64,000 nt of DNA from Andreprevotia lacus DSM 23236 (GTDB lineage Bacteria; Pseudomonadota; Gammaproteobacteria; Burkholderiales; Chitinibacteraceae): the NCBI RefSeq assembly GCF_900176275.1, contig NZ_FWXD01000008.1, positions 116,958-180,957 of the forward strand, read 5' to 3'. This document shows positions 41,801 to 51,395 of this stretch, in pieces. Every line of letters begins with the position of its first letter. Positions within the stretch are counted from its first letter, which is position 1. The notes under the pieces were generated by a model, which saw nothing but the letters and a program-made list of their open reading frames with translations, was not told the DNA's origin and did not search any database. A program made the position numbers and the translations under genes.

Positions 41801-43613
41801 CGGACGGCAATTGCAGGCCGATATCGATGATCCAGGCTTGCTTGCCGTCGTCGAAGTGCAGCGCATAGGGGCGTTCGTCCAGCACGCGCACGCCCAGGTT
41901 TTCCAGCAACGGCAGGCAATCGGACAGGGCGATCTCGCCACTGCGATACAGCTTGAGCCGCCAGCGCAATGTATCGGTGGCATTGCCTGGCGACAGTGTG
42001 GCAAGCAGGGTATTGCCGGCCAGTGCAGCATCGAGTGCATCGATGTCATGCACGGCCACGCGAGCCGGAAAGTCGGCGCAATAGGCAGCCGGGAAGGCCC
42101 GTTGGTATTGCTGGAAGCGATCTGCCCCCAGCTCCTCGCCACAGTGCTGCAGCAACTGGCGCTTGAGTTCGTCCTGCCAGCGCTGCGCCAGCTCGGCCAT
42201 CAGCACTTCAATGTCGCGTGCGTCATAGCTGGGCCTGTGACCGTGCGGCAGGCGCACGATGAAGTGGATGCGTGCCAGTGGCGAATCGGACAGCAGCACA
42301 TTGAATTCGGCACCGTCGCCACCCAGCTTCCGGGTCAGCAGTTCTTGTGCCTTGATGCGCACCTCGGTGGTGTAGTTGTCACGCGGGACAAACAGCATCA
42401 CCGAAACATAGCGGCGGTAAATGTCTTCGCGGAAGAACACGCGCACGCGGCTGCGTTCATGTAGTCCGACGATGCCGTTGGCGATGCGCGCCAGCTCGGC
42501 CACATCGATTTCCACCAGCTCTTCGCGCGGGTAGGTATCCAGCACGTGCATCAGCGCCTTGCCACGGTGGCCGCTGAGGCTGGCCTGCGACATCTGCAGC
42601 ACCTGCTCGATCTTGCGGCGCAATATCGGCACTTGCCGGGGTGGGGCGCTGTAGGCGCTGGCGGTGTAGAGGCCAAGAATGCGCAGCTCGGCAACCACCT
42701 TGCCGCTGTCGTCTATCGCCTTGAGGCTGATCATGTCCAGATAGACCGGCCGGTGTATGGTCGAGCGGGTATCCGCCTTGGTAAGCACCAGCAGGTGATC
42801 GGCGGCGTAGGCCAGCTTGCGCAGGTCCTCCGGCAGATTGGCATAAAGCCGCGACGGGCCGCCCTCGCCACGGTCACGCAGCAGGCCAAGGCCCGAGCCC
42901 GGCACCAGGTCGAGACTGCTGCCATCGCTGCTGAAGCGATAATCACGACAGCCCAGGAATACGAAATGGCCATCAAGCAGCCAGTCGAGGAAGGAAACGG
43001 TTTCATCCACCTCGTCGGCGGGGATGGGTGGCAGGCCGCTGCGCAGCGCGGTCAACGCCTGATTGACGCGCTCATTCATGGCGGGCCAGTCGGCCACCAC
43101 ACTATGCAGATCGCTTAGCGCGCGGGAAATCTCGTCGTGTATGGCCTTGAGCGTTGCCGCACTGGTGGCGCGATCGATCTCGAAATGCATCCAGGATTCG
43201 GCTGCACCGTGTTCATCCAGTTGCTGCAGCTGCCCGTCGGCATCACGCACGGCCTGCAGCACCGGATGCACCACCAGGTGGATGTTGTGCCCGAGCCGGC
43301 CCAGCGCCATGGCCACGGTATCGACCAGAAAGGGCATGTCGGCCAGCACCAGCTCGACTACGGTATGGCTGGTCTGCCAGCCGTGTTCGGGCAGGGTGGG
43401 GTTGTAGACCCTCAGCAGGAAGTCGCCCTTTGCGCGCCGGCCGGCAAACCGCCAGTGTGCAAGCGCTGCGCCCGCCCAGTCAGCTGTTTCTCGCTCCGCG
43501 TAATCTTCTTCGGGCAAGTTGGCGTAGTATTGACTGAAGAGCTGTTTGCCGTTGTCCGGCAGGGTGGATTCATACGCTTGCAGCGCTGCAAGCACGGGGT
43601 TGTTGGCAACCAT
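38883..43613 (-). CDS. NAD-specific glutamate dehydrogenase, large (180 kDa class)
   Basis: The 1576-residue enzyme converts glutamate to 2-oxoglutarate and ammonia with NAD. It has the long N-terminal regulatory (ACT-like) region and a central catalytic domain. Visible segments are [36 protein letters not shown] with the catalytic Lys, and the NAD-binding [15 protein letters not shown]. The ATG at 43613 has AAAGGACG upstream; a GTG at 43634 is an alternative. It is divergent from the DUF1631 gene. The 169 bases downstream hold nothing clear. Confidence 0.95.
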   Translation of the reverse strand: [1576 protein letters not shown]

Positions 43614-43761
43614 TGAAACGTCCTTTTCCGACACCGGCCTGCATTGAATCTATACCCGCAGTCAGACTGCCGCCACTTGCTGGAAACCTGCATGAATCAT
43701 GGATTGCGGATGCGGGTGCCCCGCACTGGATCGGGCTGCCTGACAAGTGGCCCGCGTCACC

Positions 43762-43783
43762 CCTGTGGTGGACGAACCACAGG
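43762..43783 (-). other. Stem-loop in the NAD-GDH upstream region
   Basis: CCTGTGGT and ACCACAGG pair perfectly around six bases. It lies about 150 bases before the glutamate dehydrogenase start and could be in its 5' leader. No T tract follows. Confidence 0.3.
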
Positions 43784-43815
43784 TAGGATAAGAGTGACAA
43801 AAGGTATTTAATTGC

Positions 43816-43839
43816 GCATATCATTATGTTCTAATATGC
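43816..43839. promoter_or_regulatory. Inverted repeat GCATAT-N12-ATATGC with -10-like TAATAT
   Basis: The repeat lies in an A+T-rich stretch between the divergent glutamate dehydrogenase and DUF1631 genes. TAATAT at 43832-43837 could be the -10 for the DUF1631 gene. Confidence 0.35.
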
Positions 43840-43868
43840 AAACCTGACCCGACATGCGAGATAACGCC

Positions 43869-46151
43869 ATGCAACCCGTACGCCACACCGTGAAGGCTGG
43901 GCCGCCCTCGGCAACGTTGCTCGCTTGCCGCGATCTGGCGCTCAAGCTGCTGACCGAATCGCTGGACGGTTTCTTTACCCAACTGGAAGAAAACTACTTC
44001 AAGCTGGCCGAAAGCGCGCTGGATCGTGATCTGCGCGATTCCTATTTCCAGGCCCGGGTCGAGGCAAAGTCAAAGAAAGAAGAGATCATTCGCGCCTTCC
44101 GCGAGCAGTTCATGGATGCGTTCAACCAGCGCATGAAGAGTGGCGTCGAGGGAGAAGCCGGCCGTGCCTACTTCAAGCTGGAGCTTGATGCCGACAAGAT
44201 GTCGCTGGTGGCCAACGATGACTACGAGCAGAACCTCACCGTAACCAACGTGGCCACGGCCTTCAAGCAAAAGGGCGGCGACACGCTGTCCCAGCTTGAA
44301 CAACGGCTGGCCTCGCTGATGCCTAGCAGCGGTGGTGACGACAGCGAAGGTAATCCGCTGAGTCCGATGGCGATCTGCGAAGCTTTCCTGGGGGCTTTTC
44401 AGCAGCTGGAAAGCGGCGTCGGTGCGCGCCTGGTGGCGTTGCGCACGCTGGAAACCGAGTTGTCCGAGCAGGTGGCCTCGGTTTACAAGCATATCAACCA
44501 GTACCTGATTCAGCAGAACATCCAGCCCACCATGCGGCGCACGCCGCAGCGGCGTGCCCCGTCCCCGGCTGCCCGGCCGGGTGAGCAGGCCATGCCGCCA
44601 CAGCAAACCGACGGCGCAGCCGGCAGCTTTGGTCAGGGCGGCTATCCGCAGGGTGCGGGGGCTGGCTACGATCCGGCATATGGCGTGCCGGGAGGCGGTG
44701 CGCAGGGCGGTGCGGGCGGCAGGCAATTGCTGTCGGTGGATCACAGCGCACTGGCGGGTTTTCTCGACCAGCTCACGCATGATTTTGTCGAGCCACAGCG
44801 GCTGGTACGCCCGGTCTGGTTCAACGTGCTGGACAAGCTGCAGCAAGACCCGCCCACGCCCAAGCACAGCGAAGGTGATATTGGCACCGGCGGTCCGGAA
44901 AACCTGCTGACCTTGCTGCGCGCATCGCGCTGGGCTGGGGATCTGAACCGCGTCGATACCATGACGCTCGAACTGGTGGCGATGCTGTTCGACCGCCTGT
45001 TCGAAGACCCGCGCCTGGCCAACGCAGCCAAGGGCCTGCTGGCCCGGCTGCAGATCCCGGTGCTCAAGGCCGCATTGCTGGATGGTGGCTTCTTCGGCAA
45101 CAAGAGCCACCCGGCGCGCTTGCTGATCGACTTGCTGGCCGAAGCCTGCCTGGCCTGGGAGGCCGAGCCGGCCAGCGACGACCCGGCACTGGTCAAGTAC
45201 AACGACACCGTCGCATGGATTGCCACCCATTACGCCGACGATATCGGCATCTTCCAGACCGCACTGGAAGACCTGGAACGCTTCAACGCCAGCGAAGGCG
45301 AGCGCGCCGAGGAGAAAATCACCTCCGAAGCACAGGCGCTGCTTGAAAACGAAATCAAGGAGCTGGCCTCGGCCACGGCCAGCGCGCTGATTCAGGCCCG
45401 CATGGCCGGCCAGAGCCTGATGTCGGCGTTCAGCAGCCCGCTGGTGAATGATTTCCTGCTGCAAACCTGGCACGGCGCACTGGTTGCCGCCTATGGCCCG
45501 GAGGGCGAAGCCGAAGCCTTGTTTGCCACGCGTGTGGCCGCCATGGACATGCTGTTGTGGAGCATACAGCCCAAGCGCGGTGCGGAAGAGCGCCTGCGCC
45601 TCGTCAACGAACTGCCTGCCATGCTCAAGACGCTGGAGGAAGGCGTACAGGCCGCCGGTGCCAACAAGGAAAAGGCACAAGCCTTCTTTGCCGAGCTGGT
45701 GCAGCTGCATGCCGGCGCCATCCGCAGCGGCATGAAGGTGCAGCCGCAAGATACCGCCCCGGTGTTCCAGCCAGTACCGGCCACATCGGTACAGCCAGCC
45801 CCGGCCATCCGCGATGCCATTGCGGCCGCCGAGCACAGCGAAGACCTGTCCATTCCGGTGGTGATGGAACCAGCCGAGCCCATCATCGTACCCAGCGATG
45901 GCCTGCCCACGCGTGGCGAGTGGCTGGAGTGGCGCGAGGACAACGGTGAATTCCGCCGCTATCGCCTGTCATGGATCAGCCCGCAGAAAACACGCTACCT
46001 GCTGACCAACCGGGGTGGCGAGAATGGTCTGGGCTTTACGCAGATCGAGCTGATTGAACATCTCAACTCGGGCCAGCTGCGCCGCCTGAGCGGCACCGCG
46101 ACACTGACCGAAATGGCACTTGGCCAGGTGCGCGCACAGCTGAACGGTTGA
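43869..46151 (+). CDS. DUF1631 family protein
   Basis: The 760-residue protein is of the DUF1631 family, common in Beta- and Gammaproteobacteria and of unknown function. The N-terminal helical part (about 15-215) is followed by a Gly/Pro/Gln-rich linker (about 219-290) and a second helical region (about 295-600). The C-terminal end (RYRLSWISPQKTRYLLTNRGG) has the beta-strand character of a PilZ-like tail, which hints at cyclic di-GMP signalling; that is inference. The ATG at 43869 is chosen; 43854 is possible. Confidence 0.85.
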   Translation: MQPVRHTVKAGPPSATLLACRDLALKLLTESLDGFFTQLEENYFKLAESALDRDLRDSYFQARVEAKSKKEEIIRAFREQFMDAFNQRMKSGVEGEAGRAYFKLELDADKMSLVANDDYEQNLTVTNVATAFKQKGGDTLSQLEQRLASLMPSSGGDDSEGNPLSPMAICEAFLGAFQQLESGVGARLVALRTLETELSEQVASVYKHINQYLIQQNIQPTMRRTPQRRAPSPAARPGEQAMPPQQTDGAAGSFGQGGYPQGAGAGYDPAYGVPGGGAQGGAGGRQLLSVDHSALAGFLDQLTHDFVEPQRLVRPVWFNVLDKLQQDPPTPKHSEGDIGTGGPENLLTLLRASRWAGDLNRVDTMTLELVAMLFDRLFEDPRLANAAKGLLARLQIPVLKAALLDGGFFGNKSHPARLLIDLLAEACLAWEAEPASDDPALVKYNDTVAWIATHYADDIGIFQTALEDLERFNASEGERAEEKITSEAQALLENEIKELASATASALIQARMAGQSLMSAFSSPLVNDFLLQTWHGALVAAYGPEGEAEALFATRVAAMDMLLWSIQPKRGAEERLRLVNELPAMLKTLEEGVQAAGANKEKAQAFFAELVQLHAGAIRSGMKVQPQDTAPVFQPVPATSVQPAPAIRDAIAAAEHSEDLSIPVVMEPAEPIIVPSDGLPTRGEWLEWREDNGEFRRYRLSWISPQKTRYLLTNRGGENGLGFTQIELIEHLNSGQLRRLSGTATLTEMALGQVRAQLNG

Positions 46152-46235
46152 TTGGCACCCGCCATCTACAGTAGAAAACCCGCATGCCGCATGCTTGAGT
46201 AACGGCGCATGCGTTCCGGCTGTTAGAATTGCCGG

Positions 46236-48131
46236 ATGATCAGACTCAAATCCCTCACACTGCGGCGTGGTCTCAAGGTCTTGCTGGACCGCGCCGATCT
46301 CACGCTTCATCCCGGACAGAAAATCGGTGTCGTTGGTGCCAACGGCGCCGGCAAATCATCATTCTTTGCCCTGCTGCGCGGCGAATTGCACGCCGACGCT
46401 GGCGATCTTGAACTCCCCCCCCGCCTGGTCATCGGCCATGTGGCGCAGGAAACACCGGCACTCCCGGTCTCTGCGCTTGATTACGTGCTCGATGGCGATG
46501 CCGAGCTACGCGCGCTGGAAGCAGAGCTGGCAGCAGTGGCTGGCGACGGCATCCAGCATGGCGAATTATTGGGCAAGCTGGAGGCCATCGACGGCTATAG
46601 CGCACCGGCGCGTGCCGGCAAGCTGCTGGCCGGGCTGGGTTTCTCCAGCGAGGAAATGAGCCGGCCAGTGTCGACGTTCTCGGGTGGCTGGCGCATGCGC
46701 CTCAACCTTGCTCAAGCGCTGATGTGCCGCTCGGACATCCTGCTGCTCGACGAACCGACCAACCACTTGGACCTCGAAACGGTGGTCTGGCTGGAAGGCT
46801 GGCTGCGCAGCTATCAGGGGATGTTGCTCATCATTTCGCACGATCGGGACTTTCTGGATGCCACCATCAACGGCATCCTGCATGTCGATGCCGGCAAGCT
46901 GGATTTGTACACCGGCAACTATGCGTCGTTCGAGGCGCAGCGTGCCGAAAAGCTCTCGCAGCAGCAGCAGGCCTACGACAAGCAGCAGCGCGAGATTGCG
47001 CATCTGGAATCCTTCATCACCCGCTTCAAGGCCAAGGCCAGCAAGGCCAAGCAGGCGCAAAGCCGGGTGAAGGCGCTGGAACGGATGGAAACCATCTCGG
47101 CCGCGCACGTCGATTCGCCGTTTACCTTCACGTTCCGCGAACCGGAATCCAGCCCCAGCCCCCTGATCAGGCTGGAACTGGCAACCTCGGGCTATAGCGC
47201 CGACAAGCCACTGCTGAATGACTTGAACCTGAGCCTGGAAAAGCAGGCCCGCATCGGCCTGCTGGGTGTCAACGGGGCAGGTAAATCCACGCTGATCAAG
47301 ACGCTATGCGGTGATCTGGCCTTGCTGTCTGGCCAGCGCATAGAGGGCAAGGGGCTAAAGATCGGCTATTTTGCCCAGCACCAGCTTGAACATTTGCGGC
47401 TGGATGAATCCCCGCTGTGGCATTTGCAGAAGCTGGACCCGCTCACGCGCGAGCAGGATCATCGCAATTATCTCGGCGGTTTCGATTTCCATGGCGATAT
47501 GGCGACCGGGCCGGTACGGCCGTTCTCCGGCGGTGAAAAGGCGCGCCTGGCGCTGGCCTTGCTGATCTGGCAAAAGCCCAACCTGCTGCTGCTCGACGAA
47601 CCAACCAACCACCTGGATATTGAAATGCGCCAGGCGCTCACGCGCGCGCTGACCGATTTCGACGGCGCCATCATCCTGGTTTCGCACGACAGGCATTTGC
47701 TGCGTGCCACCGTCGATGACTTCTGGCTGATCGAAGCCGGGCGCGTGCGTCCCTTCGATGGTGATCTGGACGACTACAGCCGTTACAGCCAGGAACGCCG
47801 TGCCGAGGCCAATACGGCGCTGCGTGCCTCGGATGGCAGCGCGGACCGCAAGGCCCAGAAGCGCGAAGAGGCCGAAGCCCGCCAGCGCCTTGCCAGTGCA
47901 CGCAAGCCGATAGAGCAAAAGCTGGCCAAGGTCGAAAAGGCGCTGACGCCCAAGCAGACCGAACACGGCGAGCTGACCGGCAAGCTGCAGGATGCAGCCT
48001 TGTATGACGCCGAACGCAAGTCCGAGCTGCAGCAGGTACTGCAGCGCGAGGCCGAACTCAAGGCCCAGATCGAAACGCTGGAGCTGGAGTGGCTGGAGCT
48101 GTCCGAACAACTGGAGCAGTTGCAGGCATGA
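46236..48131 (+). CDS. ABC-F family ATPase (YheS/Uup type)
   Basis: The 631-residue protein has two ATP-binding cassettes with no membrane part: Walker A GANGAGKS and GVNGAGKS, signatures FSGGWRMRL and FSGGEKARL, and LLLDEPTNHLD twice. The linker between them (about 230-285) is charged and helical, and the C-terminal 100 residues form a coiled coil. ABC-F proteins act on the ribosome E site or on translation stress. The nearest type is YheS. Its stop overlaps the next gene start. Confidence 0.93.
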   Translation: MIRLKSLTLRRGLKVLLDRADLTLHPGQKIGVVGANGAGKSSFFALLRGELHADAGDLELPPRLVIGHVAQETPALPVSALDYVLDGDAELRALEAELAAVAGDGIQHGELLGKLEAIDGYSAPARAGKLLAGLGFSSEEMSRPVSTFSGGWRMRLNLAQALMCRSDILLLDEPTNHLDLETVVWLEGWLRSYQGMLLIISHDRDFLDATINGILHVDAGKLDLYTGNYASFEAQRAEKLSQQQQAYDKQQREIAHLESFITRFKAKASKAKQAQSRVKALERMETISAAHVDSPFTFTFREPESSPSPLIRLELATSGYSADKPLLNDLNLSLEKQARIGLLGVNGAGKSTLIKTLCGDLALLSGQRIEGKGLKIGYFAQHQLEHLRLDESPLWHLQKLDPLTREQDHRNYLGGFDFHGDMATGPVRPFSGGEKARLALALLIWQKPNLLLLDEPTNHLDIEMRQALTRALTDFDGAIILVSHDRHLLRATVDDFWLIEAGRVRPFDGDLDDYSRYSQERRAEANTALRASDGSADRKAQKREEAEARQRLASARKPIEQKLAKVEKALTPKQTEHGELTGKLQDAALYDAERKSELQQVLQREAELKAQIETLELEWLELSEQLEQLQA

Positions 48132-48619
48132 TGCGCTCGACGCCGGTGTTGGTCATCCTGTGGCTGAGCGTCATCGGCATCCTGTTCTTTGGCGCCCGGC
48201 TCGTGTTGGAGCGGCAAGCCACGCCTCCCAGCAGCTTCAGCAGTGAAAATGGTCAGCGCACCTTGCTGCTGCAGCGTGCCAACGACGGTCATTTCCGTGT
48301 CAAGGGCAAGATCAATGGTCAGGAGGTCGTGTTCCTGATGGATACCGGCGCCACCACTGTGACGCTGGATACAAAGCTGGCCTCGACCCTCGGCCTGCCG
48401 GTGGGCCAGAAAGTGACTTCACAAACTGCCAACGGCACAGTGGAGGGCTTTGAAACGCGCATCCCGCTACTGCAGTTTGGCGGTTATACGCTGCAGAGTG
48501 TGCCGGCCATGGTGGTGCCGGAACTGGGCGACGAAATGCTGATGGGCATGAACGTCATTTCCCGCTTTGATGTGAGCCTGAGCCGCGACGAGATGAAGCT
48601 GACCGCCCGCAAGCCCTGA
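48128..48619 (+). CDS. Retropepsin-like aspartic protease (clan AA, TIGR02281 type)
   Basis: The 163-residue protein has an N-terminal membrane anchor (about 7-24) and a single pepsin-like lobe with FLMDTGATTVTL (Asp72 as catalytic residue) and a later LMGMNVISRF. Such proteins would dimerise to form one active site, facing the periplasm. The substrate is unknown. It starts on ATGATG inside the stop of the ABC-F gene, so it is translationally coupled. Confidence 0.85.
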   Translation: MMRSTPVLVILWLSVIGILFFGARLVLERQATPPSSFSSENGQRTLLLQRANDGHFRVKGKINGQEVVFLMDTGATTVTLDTKLASTLGLPVGQKVTSQTANGTVEGFETRIPLLQFGGYTLQSVPAMVVPELGDEMLMGMNVISRFDVSLSRDEMKLTARKP

Positions 48620-48631
48620 CCCAAGCTCAGA

Positions 48632-49762
<1,131 letters not shown>

Positions 49763-49993
49763 TGCTTTCTCCATATCCTGCAGCTGCAGATATGGGCACT
49801 TCTCCGCCGCACAAGCGGGGCAGGTGATGTGTACAAATTCACACCAATTCGTTAACACAAAGAAACAAATGTGAAATTTACATGAATGGAATGGCAAGCA
49901 ATTGGCAAGCATCCTACAAAGAGGTATTCCAACGGGGTCGGCAGCAGCATGCGGCCGGCACAAACGCGGTTCTCACCTTCTGGAGGAGTGGTC

Positions 49994-51175
49994 ATGAGTC
50001 AGGAAGAAATCGGGATGAGCTTGAGCGATCTGCCCAAAGCAGGCCTGCATGGTGTGGTGCTGGAGCTGATCGACCTGATCGCCCGCAACGGCTGGGAGGC
50101 GCGCTTTCACGAGGCGGTGGCGCAGTCCCGGCACTGGAATATCCCGGAAATGGCCGACATCCAGTCGCTGGCCGATTTTGTGCGCTGGATCAACGGCCTG
50201 CTGTACTGGGTACCGTCAGAAAACCATCAGGGCCGCGAGGTGTACAACCACCTGTGCAAATTCTATTTCGTGTTCGATCAGCCGGCCGTGCTGCCGCTGC
50301 AGAACAAGGTAGTGCCACACGATCAGGCACCACCGTTGACCGAGCTGTCGGCATGGCTGGTGCGCTATGCCAAGGCCATGGGCGAGTTCCTCGATACGCC
50401 GGAATCGCTGACGGCCGAATCGCTGCAATCGTTCTTTGATTCGCCCAGCTACAACATGAACGATTACGTCGTGCCGCATGGCGGCTGGAAGACCTTCAAC
50501 CAGTTCTTTGCCCGCAACTTCAAGCCCGGCTACCGCCCTGTAGCGGCCGTTGCCGATCAGAGCGTGATCGTCTCGCCGGCCGACTCAACCTTTGCCGGCC
50601 AGTGGGAAATCCGCAGTGATTCGGGCGTGACGGTGAAGAACCTGCACTGGCAGATCAGCGAGCTACTGGAAGGCAGCCCATACAAGGATCGTTTCAACAA
50701 CGGCTTGTTCATGCATGCCTTCCTTGGCCCCAATGACTATCACCGCCAGCATGCGCCGGTAGGCGGCACGGTGCTGGAAGCACGCGTGATCCCTGGTCAG
50801 GTCTATCTGGAAGTGCAGGCCGAGCCGATTGCCGGCGATGCCAATGGCAGCCACCGGCTGCGCCCGGTGCGGGCCTTTGATGCGCCGGACAACGCCGGTT
50901 ACCAGTTTGCGCAGGCGCGCGGGCTGATCGTGCTCGATACCGCCATCGGCCTGGTGGCCGTGCTGCCGATCGGCATGTGCCAGGTGTCGTCGGTGATCAT
51001 CACCGCCGAGGAAGGCGTGACGGTGCGCAAGGGCGAGGAGTTGTCCTACTTCCAGTTTGGCGGGTCGGACATCATTCTGCTGTTCGAGGCCAGGAGCAAT
51101 GTGAGCTTCACTGCCCAGCCGGGCGTGCATTACAAGACGGGCACACGCATCGCGCAGGCATTTCCGGAGCGTTGA
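49994..51175 (+). CDS. Phosphatidylserine decarboxylase family protein (PsiD-like subgroup)
   Basis: The 393-residue protein has an N-terminal helical PSDC-type domain (about 10-145) and the decarboxylase barrel (from about 150). Near the end FGGSD puts Ser358 at the self-cleavage position that forms the pyruvoyl cofactor. Length and the N-terminal domain resemble tryptophan-decarboxylase-type (PsiD) members rather than membrane Psd, which has the LGST motif. The substrate is unknown. GGAGGAG precedes the ATG at 49994; the longer frame from 49886 is unlikely. Confidence 0.82.
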   Translation: MSQEEIGMSLSDLPKAGLHGVVLELIDLIARNGWEARFHEAVAQSRHWNIPEMADIQSLADFVRWINGLLYWVPSENHQGREVYNHLCKFYFVFDQPAVLPLQNKVVPHDQAPPLTELSAWLVRYAKAMGEFLDTPESLTAESLQSFFDSPSYNMNDYVVPHGGWKTFNQFFARNFKPGYRPVAAVADQSVIVSPADSTFAGQWEIRSDSGVTVKNLHWQISELLEGSPYKDRFNNGLFMHAFLGPNDYHRQHAPVGGTVLEARVIPGQVYLEVQAEPIAGDANGSHRLRPVRAFDAPDNAGYQFAQARGLIVLDTAIGLVAVLPIGMCQVSSVIITAEEGVTVRKGEELSYFQFGGSDIILLFEARSNVSFTAQPGVHYKTGTRIAQAFPER

Positions 51176-51192
51176 TCCGCCGCTGTCCATGC

Positions 51193-51219
51193 AAAACGGG
51201 AGCAATTGCTCCCGTTTTG
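51193..51219 (+). terminator. Terminator of the decarboxylase gene
   Basis: AAAACGGGAGCA and TGCTCCCGTTTT form a self-complementary hairpin, 17 bases after the stop. Confidence 0.85.
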
Positions 51220-51395
51220 TCATTCCAGCACGTGCTTGATTGACTGCAGGACCGTGGATCAGCGTTTCCCGGATCACATCGTTTCATCGTTCGGGGCGGC
51301 CTTGGGGCGCACATCATTGACCAGCTGCCGAGCATTTTCGGCAGATCGACGCCCGGCCGGTTGCGATGGGCGCGGCAGGCGTTCCAGGGTCGCCG

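Noticed and set aside
44070..45836. A 588-codon minus-strand frame opposite DUF1631
   Set aside because: It is antisense to a well-supported gene; the composition is Gln/His/Arg-rich noise.
51274..51395. Possible coding remnant after xylB (segment ending AAPNDETM on the minus strand)
   Set aside because: Codon use looks gene-like, but there is no start, no ribosome site and no family; it may be only the tail of a shadow frame of xylB.
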